Below are positions 48,473-63,276 of a stretch of 64,000 nucleotides of DNA, piece after piece. Numbering within the stretch: the first letter of the stretch is position 1; each line of letters opens with the position of its first letter. A model generated the notes under the pieces. The model saw nothing but the letters and a program-made list of their open reading frames with translations, searched no databases and was not told the DNA's origin. The DNA is from Citrobacter amalonaticus. Its GTDB lineage: Bacteria; Pseudomonadota; Gammaproteobacteria; Enterobacterales; Enterobacteriaceae. The position numbers and the translations under genes are program-made. Location: contig NZ_JAGTXM010000008.1 of the NCBI RefSeq assembly GCF_018252635.1, positions 20,984 through 84,983 on the forward strand, in the 5' to 3' direction.

Positions 48473-50715
<2,243 letters not shown>

Positions 50716-50793
50716 TTTTTTCATCGCTCAAGGCAGGCCGGGTAACGTATACTACGGCCTTAATAATTCATCATCTATCACAGAGGAACATGT

Positions 50794-51063
50794 ATGGGTG
50801 GTATCAGTATTTGGCAGTTGGTGATCATTGCCGTCATCGTTGTACTGTTGTTTGGCACCAAGAAACTCGGCTCCATCGGTTCCGATCTTGGCGCATCGAT
50901 CAAAGGCTTCAAAAAAGCCATGAGTGATGATGATGCTAAACAGGATAAAGCCAGTCAGGACGCTGACTTTACCGCGAAGTCTATTACTGACAAACCGGCA
51001 GACGCTAATAAAGAAACTGCGAAAAAAGAAGACGCGAAAAGCCACGATAAAGAGCAGGTGTAA
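50794..51063 (+). CDS. tatA: Sec-independent translocase subunit TatA
   Basis: Pore-forming subunit of the twin-arginine translocase, 89 residues. It has an N-terminal membrane helix ([17 protein letters not shown]), the FGTKKLG hinge, an amphipathic helix ([15 protein letters not shown]) and a charged tail. A ribosome site (AGAGGA) lies just upstream. A TATACT box at 50748-50753 may be the -10 of a tat promoter, but no good -35 is seen. First gene of tatABC; tatB starts 3 bp later. Confidence 0.98.
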   Translation: MGGISIWQLVIIAVIVVLLFGTKKLGSIGSDLGASIKGFKKAMSDDDAKQDKASQDADFTAKSITDKPADANKETAKKEDAKSHDKEQV

Positions 51064-51066
51064 TTC

Positions 51067-51597
51067 GTGTTTGATATCGGTTTTAGCGAACTGTTACTGG
51101 TATTTATTATCGGCCTCGTCGTACTGGGGCCGCAGCGATTGCCGGTAGCCGTCAAAACGATAGCTGGCTGGATACGCGCGTTGCGATCCCTTGCGACCAC
51201 CGTTCAGAATGAACTGACCCAGGAGCTTAAGCTCCAGGAGTTTCAGGACAGCCTGAAAAAGGTTGAGAAAGCGAGCCTGGAAAACCTGACTCCTGAGCTG
51301 AAAGCCTCGATGGATGAATTGCGCCAGGCGGCGGAGTCAATGAAGCGTTCCTATAGCGCGAACGAGCCCGAAAAAGCGAGCGACGAAGCGCACACTATCC
51401 ATAACCCGGTGGTGAAAGGGAACGAAGAACAGCATGAAGGGGTCACGCCCGCCACTGCTGAAGTCCAGGCCAGTGCACCGGAACAGGCTCCTGAGATTGT
51501 CGGACAGACGCCTCCTGCCGTCAATGTGAAGGACGCTGAACCGAAAACCGCTGCCCCTGTTGCTGGCTCCTCCCCTACGTCGAGTGATAAACCGTAA
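51067..51597 (+). CDS. tatB: Sec-independent translocase subunit TatB
   Basis: Partner of TatC in twin-arginine signal recognition; 176 residues, five more than in E. coli, the extra length lying in the variable C-terminal tail. The N-terminus [26 protein letters not shown] has the membrane helix and the conserved GPxxLP hinge. The tail is low-complexity A, P, E, T and V. The start is GTG at 51067. Confidence 0.97.
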   Translation: MFDIGFSELLLVFIIGLVVLGPQRLPVAVKTIAGWIRALRSLATTVQNELTQELKLQEFQDSLKKVEKASLENLTPELKASMDELRQAAESMKRSYSANEPEKASDEAHTIHNPVVKGNEEQHEGVTPATAEVQASAPEQAPEIVGQTPPAVNVKDAEPKTAAPVAGSSPTSSDKP

Positions 51598-51599
51598 AC

Positions 51600-52391
51600 A
51601 TGGCTGTAGAAGATACTCAACCGCTTATCACGCACCTGATTGAGCTGCGTAAACGTCTGCTTAACTGCATTATTGCGGTTATCGTGATTTTTCTGGCATT
51701 GGTCTATTTTGCCAATGACATCTATCACCTGGTTTCCTCGCCGCTTATCAAACAGTTACCACAGGGTGCGACCATGATCGCGACGGATGTCGCATCACCG
51801 TTCTTCACCCCGATCAAATTAACCTTCATGGTGTCGCTGATCCTGTCAGCGCCGGTGATCCTTTATCAGGTCTGGGCATTTATCGCGCCAGCGCTGTATA
51901 AGCATGAACGCCGGATGGTGGTGCCGTTGCTGATCTCCAGCTCGTTACTGTTCTATATCGGTATGGCGTTTGCCTACTTTGTCGTGTTCCCGCTGGCGTT
52001 TGGCTTCCTTGCCAATACCGCGCCGGAAGGCGTGCAGGTCTCGACGGATATTGCCAGCTACCTGAGCTTTGTCATGGCGCTGTTTATGGCGTTCGGGGTC
52101 TCTTTCGAGGTGCCCGTTGCCATCGTGCTGCTCTGCTGGATGGGGGTAACGACGCCGGACGATTTGCGTAAAAAGCGGCCTTACGTGCTGGTCGGCGCGT
52201 TTGTGGTGGGGATGTTGCTGACGCCGCCGGATGTTTTTTCCCAGACGTTACTGGCGATCCCGATGTACTGCCTGTTTGAAGTCGGTGTTTTCTTCTCACG
52301 CTTCTATGTCGGTAAGCGACAGACGCGGGATGAAGATAACGAGGCGGAATCAGAAGCCGACGCTGAAAAAGCCGAGAAGACAGAAGAGTAA
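51600..52391 (+). CDS. tatC: Sec-independent translocase subunit TatC
   Basis: Six-helix core of the twin-arginine translocase that binds the RR signal; 263 residues. The N-terminal segment [13 protein letters not shown] is the conserved signal-recognition region, and PLAFGFL and the TPPDVFSQ loop are typical. The C-terminal tail is highly acidic ([19 protein letters not shown]). A 9-bp stem-loop follows the gene. Confidence 0.98.
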   Translation: MAVEDTQPLITHLIELRKRLLNCIIAVIVIFLALVYFANDIYHLVSSPLIKQLPQGATMIATDVASPFFTPIKLTFMVSLILSAPVILYQVWAFIAPALYKHERRMVVPLLISSSLLFYIGMAFAYFVVFPLAFGFLANTAPEGVQVSTDIASYLSFVMALFMAFGVSFEVPVAIVLLCWMGVTTPDDLRKKRPYVLVGAFVVGMLLTPPDVFSQTLLAIPMYCLFEVGVFFSRFYVGKRQTRDEDNEAESEADAEKAEKTEE

Positions 52392-52394
52392 ATT

Positions 52395-52416
52395 CAACCG
52401 CCCGTCAGGGCGGTTG
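52395..52416 (+). terminator. Hairpin after tatC, possible terminator or attenuator
   Basis: Perfect 9-bp stem CAACCGCCC / GGGCGGTTG with loop GTCA between tatC and tatD. Only a weak T stretch (TTGT) follows, so read-through into tatD is likely. Confidence 0.5.
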
Positions 52417-52432
52417 TTGTATGGAGCGAAAC

Positions 52433-53215
52433 ATGTTTGATATCGGCGTTAATCTAACCAGTTCGCAGTTTTTGAAAGATCGTGATGAAGTCGTGGCACG
52501 CGCGACGGCCGCTGGCGTGAATGGCCTGCTTCTTACCGGAACCAATCTGTATGAAAGTCAGCAGGCACAACGGCTGGCGCAGACCTATCCTCACTGCTGG
52601 TCGACGGCCGGTGTTCACCCGCATGACAGCAGCCAGTGGCAGCCTGTAACAGAGGACGCGATTGTGGCGCTGGCGAACCAGCCGGAGGTCGTGGCGATTG
52701 GCGAATGTGGTCTCGATTTCAATCGCAATTTTTCCACCCCGCAGGAGCAAGAGCGGGCGTTTGACGCACAGTTGCGTATCGCCGCTGAGTTACAGATGCC
52801 GGTCTTTATGCATTGTCGTGATGCGCATGCGCGGTTCCTGACGCTGCTGGATCCGTGGCTGGACAAACTCCCGGGCGCGGTGCTGCACTGCTTTACCGGT
52901 ACGCGTGAGGAGATGCAGGCGTGTGTCGACAGGGGCATATATATCGGTATTACGGGCTGGGTATGTGATGAACGTCGTGGGCTTGAACTGCGCGAATTGC
53001 TACCGTTTATTCCGGCCAGACAGTTGCTGATTGAAACCGACGCGCCGTATTTGTTGCCGCGCGATCTCTCGCCGAAACCCGCATCGCGACGTAACGAACC
53101 GGCACATCTGCCACATATTCTTGAGCGTATTGCCCACTGGCGTGGCGACGATCCGCAATGGCTTTCCGCCACAACGGATGCGAACGTCAGAACCCTGTTT
53201 GGAATTACGTTCTGA
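52433..53215 (+). CDS. tatD: 3'-5' ssDNA/RNA exonuclease TatD
   Basis: Metal-dependent TIM-barrel nuclease of 260 residues. Metal ligands are visible in [28 protein letters not shown] and [11 protein letters not shown]. Although named with the tat genes it is not part of the translocase; it acts in DNA repair and quality control. The ATG at 52433 has GGAG just upstream (52423-52426); an alternative ATG at 52421 would add four residues. Confidence 0.96.
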   Translation: MFDIGVNLTSSQFLKDRDEVVARATAAGVNGLLLTGTNLYESQQAQRLAQTYPHCWSTAGVHPHDSSQWQPVTEDAIVALANQPEVVAIGECGLDFNRNFSTPQEQERAFDAQLRIAAELQMPVFMHCRDAHARFLTLLDPWLDKLPGAVLHCFTGTREEMQACVDRGIYIGITGWVCDERRGLELRELLPFIPARQLLIETDAPYLLPRDLSPKPASRRNEPAHLPHILERIAHWRGDDPQWLSATTDANVRTLFGITF

Positions 53216-53222
53216 GTCGCTG

Positions 53223-53711
53223 TTAGAGTTTACGGAAACCGGTATTTTTCACGCTCTGCTTCACCTCTTTATTCAACAGGTTGAGCAGCAGCATGGAGCG
53301 CGCCTCACCGTCCGGTTCAGTGAAGATCGCCTGCAAGCCTTCAAAAGCCCCTTCCGTAATGACCACATGGTCGCCGGGATAAGGCGTTTCAGGATCGACA
53401 ATGCCTTCTGGTTTATAGACGGAGAGCTGGTGAATCACCGTGGAAGGGACAATTGCCGGCGAGGCACCAAAGCGGACAAAATGGCTGACGCCGCGTGTGG
53501 CATTGATCGTCGTGGTATGAATGACTTCCGGGTCAAATTCCACGAATAGATAGTTTGGAAACAGGGGTTCGCTGACTGCGGTACGTTTTCCACGCACTAT
53601 TTTTTCCAGGGTGATCATCGGCGTCAGGCAGCTCACTGCCTGTCTTTCGAGGTGTTCCTGAGCACGCTGAAGTTGCCCGCGCTTGCAGTACAGTAAATAC
53701 CAGGATTGCAT
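53223..53711 (-). CDS. rfaH: Transcription antiterminator RfaH
   Basis: NusG paralogue of 162 residues that is recruited at ops sites and promotes expression of long operons for LPS core, O-antigen and haemolysin. The N-terminal NGN domain ([20 protein letters not shown]) and the C-terminal domain known to switch from helix to KOW barrel are both complete. The ATG at 53711 matches E. coli; a longer frame to 53801 lacks family similarity. Convergent with tatD; their stops are 7 bp apart. Confidence 0.96.
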   Translation of the reverse strand: MQSWYLLYCKRGQLQRAQEHLERQAVSCLTPMITLEKIVRGKRTAVSEPLFPNYLFVEFDPEVIHTTTINATRGVSHFVRFGASPAIVPSTVIHQLSVYKPEGIVDPETPYPGDHVVITEGAFEGLQAIFTEPDGEARSMLLLNLLNKEVKQSVKNTGFRKL

Positions 53712-53879
53712 AATGACTCTTATCCGCTTGTTCGGGGCGCAAGCATAGCAAATGCAAGGCGTGAAGTTAATTATAATCCCGGCGGCGGCGGTGGGCTGCA
53801 AGAGTTCACGCTAATTTAACAAAAATACAGCATCACGATGATGAACGCCGTATAATGAGGCGCTTACGAAGAGGCCACA

Positions 53880-55373
53880 ATGGACGCCATGAAATATCAC
53901 GATTTACGCGACTTCTTGACGCTGCTTGAACAACAGGGCGAACTCAAACGCATTACGCTTGACGTGGATCCACACCTGGAAATCACAGAAATAGCCGACC
54001 GCACGCTACGAGCCGGTGGCCCTGCGCTGCTGTTTGAAAACCCCAAAGGCTATTCGATGCCGGTGTTGTGTAATCTGTTTGGTACGCCAAAACGTGTCGC
54101 GATGGGCATGGGGCAGGATGATGTTTCTGCGCTGCGGGAAGTGGGTAAATTACTGGCCTTTTTGAAAGAGCCGGAGCCGCCGAAAGGCTTTCGCGATCTG
54201 TTTGATAAACTGCCACAGTTCAAACAGGTGCTGAATATGCCGACGAAGCGACTGCGCGGTGCGCCGTGCCAGCAAAAAATCATCTCGGGCGATGACGTCG
54301 ATTTAAACCGAATTCCCATTATGACCTGCTGGCCAGAAGACGCTGCGCCGCTCATTACCTGGGGGTTGACCGTGACACGTGGCCCGCATAAAGAACGGCA
54401 GAATCTGGGCATTTATCGCCAGCAGTTGATTGGCAAAAATAAACTGATCATGCGCTGGCTGTCTCATCGTGGCGGTGCGCTGGATTATCAGGAGTGGTGT
54501 GCGGCGCATTCGGGTGAACGTTTCCCGGTTTCTGTTGCGTTGGGGGCGGACCCTGCCACCATTCTTGGCGCGGTAACGCCGGTACCGGATACCCTCTCAG
54601 AGTACGCGTTTGCTGGTCTACTACGTGGGACAAAAACCGAAGTGGTTAAATGTCTGTCTAACGATCTTGAAGTGCCTGCCAGTGCGGAAATTGTGCTGGA
54701 AGGGTATATCGATCCGGGTGAAATGGCGCCGGAAGGCCCGTATGGCGACCATACAGGGTATTATAATGAAGTGGATAGCTTCCCCGTTTTTACCGTCACG
54801 CATATTACCCAGCGTGAGGATGCGATTTACCATTCGACCTACACCGGTCGTCCGCCGGATGAACCTGCCGTACTCGGCGTTGCGCTGAATGAAGTGTTTG
54901 TGCCGATTCTGCAAAAACAGTTCCCGGAAATCGTCGATTTTTACCTGCCGCCGGAAGGGTGCTCATATCGCCTCGCCGTTGTCACCATAAAAAAACAGTA
55001 CGCGGGACATGCGAAACGCGTCATGATGGGTGTCTGGTCATTTTTACGCCAGTTTATGTACACCAAATTTGTTATCGTTTGTGATGATGACGTCAATGCA
55101 CGCGACTGGAACGATGTGATTTGGGCGATTACCACCCGTATGGATCCGGCAAGGGACACGGTGCTGGTAGAAAATACGCCAATTGATTATCTGGATTTTG
55201 CCTCGCCGGTCTCCGGTCTGGGTTCAAAAATGGGGCTGGATGCCACGAACAAATGGCCAGGTGAAACCCAACGCGAGTGGGGACGCCCAATTAAAAAAGA
55301 TCCCGACGTGACCGCCCGCATCGATGCGATTTGGGATGAACTGGCCATCTTTAATGACGGTAAAGGCGCCTGA
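53880..55373 (+). CDS. ubiD: 3-octaprenyl-4-hydroxybenzoate decarboxylase UbiD
   Basis: Prenylated-FMN-dependent decarboxylase for ubiquinone synthesis; 497 residues. The cofactor-binding and catalytic segments [44 protein letters not shown] and [17 protein letters not shown] are present. It needs the flavin prenyltransferase UbiX, not found in this window. fre follows 38 bp later. Confidence 0.97.
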   Translation: MDAMKYHDLRDFLTLLEQQGELKRITLDVDPHLEITEIADRTLRAGGPALLFENPKGYSMPVLCNLFGTPKRVAMGMGQDDVSALREVGKLLAFLKEPEPPKGFRDLFDKLPQFKQVLNMPTKRLRGAPCQQKIISGDDVDLNRIPIMTCWPEDAAPLITWGLTVTRGPHKERQNLGIYRQQLIGKNKLIMRWLSHRGGALDYQEWCAAHSGERFPVSVALGADPATILGAVTPVPDTLSEYAFAGLLRGTKTEVVKCLSNDLEVPASAEIVLEGYIDPGEMAPEGPYGDHTGYYNEVDSFPVFTVTHITQREDAIYHSTYTGRPPDEPAVLGVALNEVFVPILQKQFPEIVDFYLPPEGCSYRLAVVTIKKQYAGHAKRVMMGVWSFLRQFMYTKFVIVCDDDVNARDWNDVIWAITTRMDPARDTVLVENTPIDYLDFASPVSGLGSKMGLDATNKWPGETQREWGRPIKKDPDVTARIDAIWDELAIFNDGKGA

Positions 55374-55411
55374 GGCGCTCGTTTTGCCCTACAGACCCAT
55401 AGAGGGAGCGC

Positions 55412-56113
55412 ATGACAACCTTAAGCTGTAAAGTGACCTCGGTAGAAGCTATCACTGATACCGTATACCGTGTTCGTTTAGTACCCGACGCGGCATTTTC
55501 CTTTCGCGCCGGTCAATATTTGATGGTCGTGATGGATGAGCGGGATAAACGCCCGTTTTCAATGGCCTCTACGCCGGATGAGCAAGGTTTTATTGAGCTC
55601 CACATTGGTGCGTCAGAAATTAATCTCTATGCCAAAGCCGTGATGGATCGCATCCTGAAAGACCATGAGATAACGATAGATATTCCGCATGGTGATGCAT
55701 GGCTGCGTGACGATGAAGAGCGTCCGCTGATCCTGATTGCAGGCGGTACGGGCTTTTCCTACGCCCGTTCTATTCTGCTGACGGCGCTGGCGCATAATCC
55801 CAATCGTGAGGTCACGATTTACTGGGGCGGTCGCGAAGTGAAGCACCTCTACGATCTCTCTGAACTTGAAGCGCTCTCTGTCAACCACCCTAATCTGCGC
55901 GTAGAAGCGGTGGTGGAACAACCTGAAGCTGGCTGGCGTGGGCGTACAGGGACGGTTTTAACGGCAGTCATGCAAGATCACGGCTCGCTGGCTGAACATG
56001 ATATCTATATTGCCGGGCGTTTTGAGATGGCGAAAATTGCGCGTGACTTGTTCTGTAATGAGCGCAGTGCACGAGAAGATCGCCTGTTTGGCGATGCGTT
56101 CGCCTTCATCTGA
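55412..56113 (+). CDS. fre: NAD(P)H-flavin reductase Fre
   Basis: Flavin reductase of 233 residues in the ferredoxin-NADP reductase fold. The flavin site is RPFSMAST, and the NAD(P)H site [10 protein letters not shown] with ILIA before it. It supplies reduced flavin; in UbiD systems Fre-type reductases can feed UbiX with FMNH2. It also reduces ferric and cob(III)alamin forms. Confidence 0.96.
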   Translation: MTTLSCKVTSVEAITDTVYRVRLVPDAAFSFRAGQYLMVVMDERDKRPFSMASTPDEQGFIELHIGASEINLYAKAVMDRILKDHEITIDIPHGDAWLRDDEERPLILIAGGTGFSYARSILLTALAHNPNREVTIYWGGREVKHLYDLSELEALSVNHPNLRVEAVVEQPEAGWRGRTGTVLTAVMQDHGSLAEHDIYIAGRFEMAKIARDLFCNERSAREDRLFGDAFAFI

Positions 56114-56121
56114 CACGATAA

Positions 56122-56150
56122 CAATAAAAAACCCGCCCCTGACAGGCGGG
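56122..56150 (-). terminator. Intrinsic terminator of fadBA
   Basis: Stem CCCGCC / GGCGGG with a 7-nt loop. On the minus strand the stem is followed by GTTTTTTATTG, so it acts on transcripts from fadBA. On the plus strand no T-run follows it. Confidence 0.8.
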
Positions 56151-56190
56151 AAGAACGGCAACTAAATTGTTATACAGTGACGTTTTCGTT

Positions 56191-56262
56191 GTAGGCCGGA
56201 TAAGATGCTTTAGCGTCGCCATCCGGCAATCGAGCCGGGGGCGCTTCGCTTACCCGGCCTAC
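56191..56262. repeat. REP pair (BIME) between fre and fadA
   Basis: Two inverted REP palindromes: one starting GTAGGCCGGATAAGATGC at 56191 and a second ending TTACCCGGCCTAC at 56262, between convergent fre and fadA. Confidence 0.88.
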
Positions 56263-56277
56263 AATGAGTGAATATCT

Positions 56278-57450
<1,173 letters not shown>

Positions 57451-59640
57451 TTAAGCCGTTTTCAGGTCGCCGACCGGACGGGCAGGCTCAACCGGGGGAT
57501 AATACGGTTCGTTATGACGCGCTTTATTACGCAAACCTTCCGGAACGTCGTATAACGGACCGAGGTGCTGATACTGTTGCGCCATATCGAGATACTTCGC
57601 GCTGCCAAGCGTATCCAGCCAGCGGAACGCACCGCCGTGGAACGGAGGGAAGCCCAGACCGTAAACCAGCGCCATATCGGCCTCTGCCGGACTGGCGATA
57701 ATGCCTTCTTCGAGACAGCGCACCACTTCGTTGACCATCGGAATCATCATGCGGGCGATAATCTCGTCTTCGCTGAAATCACGCTTCGCTTTGCTGACGT
57801 CAGCCAGCAGATCGTCAACGGTGGCATCCTCTTCTTTCTTCGGCTTACCTTTGTTGTCTTCTTTATAGCGCCAGAAGCCCAGACCGTTCTTCTGACCAAA
57901 ACGGCTGGCGTCAAACAGCGCATCAATCGCGTCGCGATAATCTTTTTGCATCCGCTGCGGGAAGCCTGCGGACATCACAGCCTGCGCGTGATGTGCGGTA
58001 TCAATGCCCACGACGTCAAGCAGGTACGCCGGTCCCATCGGCCAGCCGAACTGTTTTTCCATGACCTTGTCGACTTTGCGGAAGTCCGCACCGTCGCGCA
58101 GTAACTGACTGAAACCCGCGAAGTAGGGGAACAGTACGCGGTTAACAAAGAAGCCAGGGCAGTCGTTCACCACGATCGGCGTTTTGCCCATTTTGCTGGC
58201 CCAGGCGACAACCTTTGCGATGGTTTCATCCGAACTCTTCTCACCACGGATGATCTCAACCAGTGGCATCCGGTGAACCGGGTTAAAGAAGTGCATCCCG
58301 CAGAAATTTTCCGGGCGTTTCAGCACGCTTGCCAGTTCGCTAATGGGGATCGTGGAGGTGTTCGATGCCAGCACGGTATCCGGGCGTACTTTGTCTTCGG
58401 TCTCCGCCAGCACGGCCTTTTTCACTTTCGGGTTTTCAACCACCGCTTCGACCACGACGTCGACGCGATCAAAACCGGCATAGTCCAGCGTAGGGTGAAT
58501 GGTCGAAATCACGCCCGCCATCTTCAGACCGTCAATTTTGCCTCGCTCAAGCTGTTTGTTCAGCAGCTTCGCCGCTTCGGTCATTCCGAGGGTCAGGGAT
58601 TTGTCGTTGATATCTTTCATGATGACCGGCACGCCTTTCCATGCCGACTGATACGCGATACCGCCGCCCATAATACCCGCGCCCAATACCGCGGCCTGCT
58701 TTGGCGTCTCAACGTCTTTGGTCAGCTTCTTCGCTTTACCTTTCACGAACTGATCGTTGAGGAAGATGCCGACCAGCGCGCGGGCTTCATTGGTGTGCGC
58801 CAGCGGAACAAAGCTTCTGTTTTCCAGATTAAGCGCTTCTTCACGGCCAGAGCGCGCGGCGGCTTCAATGGTTTTCACCGCAGTCATCGGAGCCGGGTAA
58901 TGTTTGCCTGCCGTTTGCGCGACCATACCTTTGGCAATGGTAAAGCTCATTGTGGCTTCAATTTTGCTGAGCTTCAGCGGTTCCAGCTTCGGTTGACGCT
59001 TCGCTTTCCAGTCCAGATCGCCGTTGATGGCCTGACGTAAAACCGCTTTTGCGCCCTCAATCAGTTTTTCTGCTTTCACGACGCCATCGACCAGGCCGAT
59101 TTTCAACGCCTGTTCGGCACCCACGTCTTTACCGGCAGCAATGATCTCCAGCGCGCTGTCCGCGCCTAATATGCGTGGCATACGTACGGAGCCGCCAAAG
59201 CCGGGCATAATGCCCAGCTTTGTTTCTGGCAGACCGATACGCAGATCCGGCGTGGCCAGGCGATAATCAGTCGCCAGTACGCATTCGCAGCCGCCACCCA
59301 ATGCATAACCGTTAACAGCGGAGAGGGTCGGGACCGGCAGATCTTCTAGACGGTTAAAGACGCTGTTGGCGAAATGTAACCACTGGCTGAGCTGTTCTTC
59401 GGGAACGAGAAACAGCGACAAGAATTCGGTGATATCCGCACCGACGATAAAGGCTGCCTTATTTGAACGCAGCAGCAGGCCTTTTAAATCGGTTTGTTTT
59501 TCCAGTACGTCCAGCGCCTGGCCGAGGCTGGCGACGGTTGCCGTGTCGAGTTTGTTCACTGAGCCTGGGGCATCAAACACCAGTTCGGCGATGCCATCTT
59601 CCAGCCAGTCGAGGTACAGGTTGTCGCCTTTGTAAAGCAT
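57451..59640 (-). CDS. fadB: Fatty acid oxidation complex subunit alpha FadB
   Basis: Multifunctional enzyme of 729 residues: enoyl-CoA hydratase/isomerase in the first 190 residues ([32 protein letters not shown]), then 3-hydroxyacyl-CoA dehydrogenase with the NAD motif [17 protein letters not shown] and the catalytic histidine in [15 protein letters not shown]. Start ATG at 59640 gives [16 protein letters not shown], as in E. coli. A FadR operator lies 26 bp upstream. It is divergent from pepQ. Confidence 0.98.
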   Translation of the reverse strand: MLYKGDNLYLDWLEDGIAELVFDAPGSVNKLDTATVASLGQALDVLEKQTDLKGLLLRSNKAAFIVGADITEFLSLFLVPEEQLSQWLHFANSVFNRLEDLPVPTLSAVNGYALGGGCECVLATDYRLATPDLRIGLPETKLGIMPGFGGSVRMPRILGADSALEIIAAGKDVGAEQALKIGLVDGVVKAEKLIEGAKAVLRQAINGDLDWKAKRQPKLEPLKLSKIEATMSFTIAKGMVAQTAGKHYPAPMTAVKTIEAAARSGREEALNLENRSFVPLAHTNEARALVGIFLNDQFVKGKAKKLTKDVETPKQAAVLGAGIMGGGIAYQSAWKGVPVIMKDINDKSLTLGMTEAAKLLNKQLERGKIDGLKMAGVISTIHPTLDYAGFDRVDVVVEAVVENPKVKKAVLAETEDKVRPDTVLASNTSTIPISELASVLKRPENFCGMHFFNPVHRMPLVEIIRGEKSSDETIAKVVAWASKMGKTPIVVNDCPGFFVNRVLFPYFAGFSQLLRDGADFRKVDKVMEKQFGWPMGPAYLLDVVGIDTAHHAQAVMSAGFPQRMQKDYRDAIDALFDASRFGQKNGLGFWRYKEDNKGKPKKEEDATVDDLLADVSKAKRDFSEDEIIARMMIPMVNEVVRCLEEGIIASPAEADMALVYGLGFPPFHGGAFRWLDTLGSAKYLDMAQQYQHLGPLYDVPEGLRNKARHNEPYYPPVEPARPVGDLKTA

Positions 59641-59665
59641 GTCAGTCTCCTGAATCCGCAAGGTG

Positions 59666-59682
59666 ATCTGGTCATACCAGAT
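59666..59682. promoter_or_regulatory. FadR operator of fadBA
   Basis: A 17-bp near-perfect palindrome ATCTGGTCATACCAGAT, close to the FadR consensus AACTGGTCNGACCNGTT. It lies in the fadB leader/promoter region, where FadR represses in the absence of long-chain acyl-CoA. Confidence 0.88.
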
Positions 59683-59829
59683 GAAGCGAAGTGTGTATTT
59701 TGTGTTAATAAAATGCAAATGACTGATTAAAGAAATGCCGCTCCGATCACACCTGGTAGAAATCACGCTCTCGTGAATCGATGTGCTAAGATGCGGAGAC
59801 TTGAGGTCGAAAAAACAGAAGGATAGAAA

Positions 59830-61161
59830 ATGGAATCACTGGCCGCACTCTATAAAAATCATATCGTTACCTTACAAGAACGGACGCGTGATGCGTTGGA
59901 ACGCTTTAAGCTTGATGCGCTGCTTATTCATTCCGGCGAGCTGGTTAACGTTTTTCTCGACGATCATCCTTACCCGTTTAAGGTTAATCCGCAGTTTAAA
60001 GCCTGGGTACCGGTGACTCAGGTTCCCAACTGCTGGTTGCTGGTTGATGGGGTGAACAAACCCAAACTGTGGTTCTACTTACCGGTTGATTACTGGCATA
60101 ACGTGGAGCCGCTGCCGACCTCCTTCTGGACTGAAGAAGTTGAGGTGATTGCTCTGCCGAAAGCGGATGGTATTGGCAGTCAATTGCCGGCTGCGCGCGG
60201 CAATATTGGTTATATCGGCCCGGTTCCGGAGCGTGCGCTACAACTCGAGATCGCCGCCAGCAATATCAACCCGAAAGGGGTGATCGACTATCTGCATTAT
60301 TACCGCGCCTATAAAACCGACTATGAACTGGCCTGCATGCGTGAAGCACAGAAAATGGCGGTGAATGGGCACCGGGCGGCAGAAGAAGCCTTTCGTTCGG
60401 GGATGAGCGAGTTCGATATCAATCTGGCCTATCTGACGGCGACCGGTCACCGCGATACCGATGTACCGTACAGCAATATCGTGGCGTTGAACGAGCATGC
60501 GTCAGTTCTGCATTACACGAAGCTGGATCATCAGGCTCCGTCTGAAATCCGTAGTTTCCTGCTGGATGCGGGTGCAGAGTACAACGGTTATGCCGCAGAC
60601 CTGACCCGTACCTGGTCGGCGAAAAGCGACAACGAATATGCTCAGTTAGTGAAAGATGTGAACGACGAACAGCTGGCGTTGATTGCCACGATGAAAGCGG
60701 GCGTCAGCTATGTGGATTATCACGTTCAGTTCCATCAGCGTATTGCGAAGCTGCTGCGTAAGCATCAGCTCGTCACCGACATGAGCGAAGAGGCGATGGT
60801 CGAAAACGATCTCACCGGACCGTTTATGCCGCATGGTATCGGCCACCCACTGGGTCTGCAGGTTCATGATGTTGCTGGATTTATGCAGGATGATACCGGT
60901 ACGCATCTTGCCGCGCCGTCTAAATATCCGTATCTGCGCTGCACCCGCGTGCTCCAGCCGGGTATGGTACTGACCATTGAACCGGGCTTTTACTTCATCG
61001 AATCACTGCTCGCACCGTGGCGTGAGGGGGCGTTCAGCAAACACTTCAACTGGCAGAAAATTGAAGCGCTGAAACCGTTTGGTGGTATTCGTATTGAAGA
61101 CAACGTGGTGATCCACGAGAACAACGTTGAAAACATGACGCGGGATCTAAAACTGGCGTAA
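59830..61161 (+). CDS. pepQ: Xaa-Pro dipeptidase PepQ
   Basis: Cytoplasmic manganese dipeptidase (prolidase) of the M24B family; 443 residues. The pita-bread fold metal ligands are visible in [40 protein letters not shown] and GIRIEDNV. The last base of the stop is the first base of yigZ, so the two are coupled. Confidence 0.97.
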   Translation: MESLAALYKNHIVTLQERTRDALERFKLDALLIHSGELVNVFLDDHPYPFKVNPQFKAWVPVTQVPNCWLLVDGVNKPKLWFYLPVDYWHNVEPLPTSFWTEEVEVIALPKADGIGSQLPAARGNIGYIGPVPERALQLEIAASNINPKGVIDYLHYYRAYKTDYELACMREAQKMAVNGHRAAEEAFRSGMSEFDINLAYLTATGHRDTDVPYSNIVALNEHASVLHYTKLDHQAPSEIRSFLLDAGAEYNGYAADLTRTWSAKSDNEYAQLVKDVNDEQLALIATMKAGVSYVDYHVQFHQRIAKLLRKHQLVTDMSEEAMVENDLTGPFMPHGIGHPLGLQVHDVAGFMQDDTGTHLAAPSKYPYLRCTRVLQPGMVLTIEPGFYFIESLLAPWREGAFSKHFNWQKIEALKPFGGIRIEDNVVIHENNVENMTRDLKLA

Positions 61162-61775
61162 TGGACAGCTGGTTAATCCCTGCGGCGCCGGTCACCGTTG
61201 TCGAAGAGATCAAAAAAAGCCGCTTCATTACGTTGCTGGCGCATACCGATGGCGTAGAAGCGGCAAAGGCGTTTGTGGAATCAGTCAGAGCGGAGCACCC
61301 GGATGCCCGTCACCATTGTGTGGCCTGGGTGGCGGGAGTGCCCGATGATTCGCAACAACTGGGCTTTTCAGATGATGGTGAGCCGGCAGGAACGGCAGGC
61401 AAGCCCATGCTCGCGCAGTTGATGGGCAGCGGAGTTGGAGAGATAACCGCCGTTGTGGTGCGCTATTATGGCGGGATCTTACTCGGTACCGGCGGACTGG
61501 TTAAAGCCTACGGCGGCGGTGTAAACCAGGCATTGCGTCAGTTAACGACGCAGCGCAAGACGCCATTAACCGAATATACTTTGCAGTGTGAGTACGCGCA
61601 GTTGGCTGGCGTTGAAGCACTTCTGGGTCAATATGGCGGCAAAATTGTCGCCAGTGATTTCCAGGCATTCGTTCGGTTACGGGTGGCGCTTCCTTATGCG
61701 AAAGTGGATGAATTTTCAGCAAAGCTGGCAGATTTTAGTCGTGGTTCATTGCAATTGTTAGCGATTGAAGAATAA
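61161..61775 (+). CDS. yigZ: IMPACT/YigZ family protein
   Basis: Protein of 204 residues in the UPF0029/Impact family. The N-terminal domain has KKSRFITLLAHTDGVEAAKAFV, the conserved RHHCVAWV, and the DDGEPAGTAGKPML signature; a C-terminal ferredoxin-like domain follows. The Impact relatives act in translation control; the bacterial function is not known. It is coupled to pepQ and followed by trkH after 38 bp. Confidence 0.94.
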   Translation: MDSWLIPAAPVTVVEEIKKSRFITLLAHTDGVEAAKAFVESVRAEHPDARHHCVAWVAGVPDDSQQLGFSDDGEPAGTAGKPMLAQLMGSGVGEITAVVVRYYGGILLGTGGLVKAYGGGVNQALRQLTTQRKTPLTEYTLQCEYAQLAGVEALLGQYGGKIVASDFQAFVRLRVALPYAKVDEFSAKLADFSRGSLQLLAIEE

Positions 61776-61813
61776 TCCCCACCTCATTTTGAAGAACTAA
61801 GGAAGCGGCAGAG

Positions 61814-63265
61814 ATGCATTTTCGCGCCATTACCCGAATCGTAGGACTACTGGTCATCTTATTTTCGGGCACGATGATCCTCCCGGGGCTGGTAGCGCTT
61901 ATTTATCGTGATGGGGCGGGACGCGCATTTACGCAAACCTTTTTTGTCGCGCTGGTGATTGGCTCTATGCTGTGGTGGCCGAACCGTCGTGAAAAAGGTG
62001 AACTGAAATCCCGCGAGGGTTTTTTGATCGTCGTGCTGTTCTGGACCGTGCTGGGCAGCGTGGGTGCGTTGCCCTTCATTTTTTCTGAAAGCCCGAACCT
62101 CACGATTACCGATGCGTTTTTCGAATCCTTTTCCGGACTGACTACGACCGGTGCCACCACGCTGGTGGGGCTGGATTCGCTGCCGCATGCGATCCTCTTT
62201 TATCGCCAGATGCTGCAATGGTTTGGCGGGATGGGGATCATTGTGCTGGCCGTCGCGATTCTGCCGATACTCGGCGTCGGCGGGATGCAGCTCTATCGCG
62301 CAGAAATGCCCGGACCGCTGAAAGATAATAAGATGCGCCCGCGTATCGCCGAGACGGCAAAAACGCTGTGGTTGATCTATGTCCTGCTGACGGTCGCTTG
62401 CGCACTGGCGCTGTGGTTTGCCGGTATGCCAGCATTTGACGCCATCGGGCACAGTTTCGCCACTATTGCGATCGGCGGGTTTTCTACCCATGATGCCAGC
62501 GTGGGCTATTTTGACAGCCCAACGATTAACACCATCATTGCTATCTTCTTATTAATCTCCGGCTGTAACTACGGCCTGCACTTCTCGTTACTGAGTGGCC
62601 GCAGTCTTAAGGTTTACTGGCGTGACCCGGAATTTCGCATGTTTATTGGCGTCCAACTGACGCTGGTGGTCATCTGCACATTAGTACTCTGGTTTCATAA
62701 CATCTATAGCTCTGCGCTGACGACGCTCAATCAGGCCTTTTTCCAGGTGGTGTCGATGGCCACCACGGCCGGATTTACAACCGACAGTATTGCCCGCTGG
62801 CCGCTTTTCCTGCCGGTACTGCTGCTATGCTCTGCGTTTATCGGCGGCTGTGCGGGATCTACGGGGGGGGGACTGAAAGTTATCCGTATCCTCTTGTTGT
62901 TCAAACAGGGGAACCGCGAGCTGAAGCGTCTGGTGCATCCCAATGCGGTCTACAGCATCAAGTTGGGGAATCGCGCGCTACCGGAACGTATTCTTGAAGC
63001 GGTCTGGGGATTTTTCTCTGCGTATGCGCTGGTCTTTATTGTCAGCATGCTGGCGATTATCGCGACGGGCGTGGACGATTTCTCTGCCTTTGCTTCCGTG
63101 GTGGCGACGTTGAACAACCTTGGGCCTGGGCTGGGCGTTGTGGCGGATAACTTTGCCAGTATGAATCCGGTGGCGAAATGGATCCTGATTGCTAATATGT
63201 TGTTCGGTCGTCTGGAAGTCTTCACTTTGCTGGTACTTTTTACCCCCACCTTCTGGCGTGAATAA
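61814..63265 (+). CDS. trkH: Trk potassium uptake channel subunit TrkH
   Basis: Inner-membrane K+ channel of the Trk system, working with TrkA; 483 residues. The four pore loops each carry a selectivity-filter glycine, e.g. SGLTTTGATTL, TIAIGGFSTHD, SMATTAGFTTD and NNLGPGLGVV, with a conserved GGCAGSTGGGLK segment after the third. The last is encoded by an unbroken run of nine G at 62863-62871, a possible slippage site. hemG starts 11 bp later. Confidence 0.97.
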   Translation: MHFRAITRIVGLLVILFSGTMILPGLVALIYRDGAGRAFTQTFFVALVIGSMLWWPNRREKGELKSREGFLIVVLFWTVLGSVGALPFIFSESPNLTITDAFFESFSGLTTTGATTLVGLDSLPHAILFYRQMLQWFGGMGIIVLAVAILPILGVGGMQLYRAEMPGPLKDNKMRPRIAETAKTLWLIYVLLTVACALALWFAGMPAFDAIGHSFATIAIGGFSTHDASVGYFDSPTINTIIAIFLLISGCNYGLHFSLLSGRSLKVYWRDPEFRMFIGVQLTLVVICTLVLWFHNIYSSALTTLNQAFFQVVSMATTAGFTTDSIARWPLFLPVLLLCSAFIGGCAGSTGGGLKVIRILLLFKQGNRELKRLVHPNAVYSIKLGNRALPERILEAVWGFFSAYALVFIVSMLAIIATGVDDFSAFASVVATLNNLGPGLGVVADNFASMNPVAKWILIANMLFGRLEVFTLLVLFTPTFWRE

Positions 63266-63276
63266 TGGAGTAACAC

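Noticed and set aside
58273-59040. Open frame of 255 codons opposite fadB
   Set aside because: Complementary to fadB with no ribosome site or family similarity.
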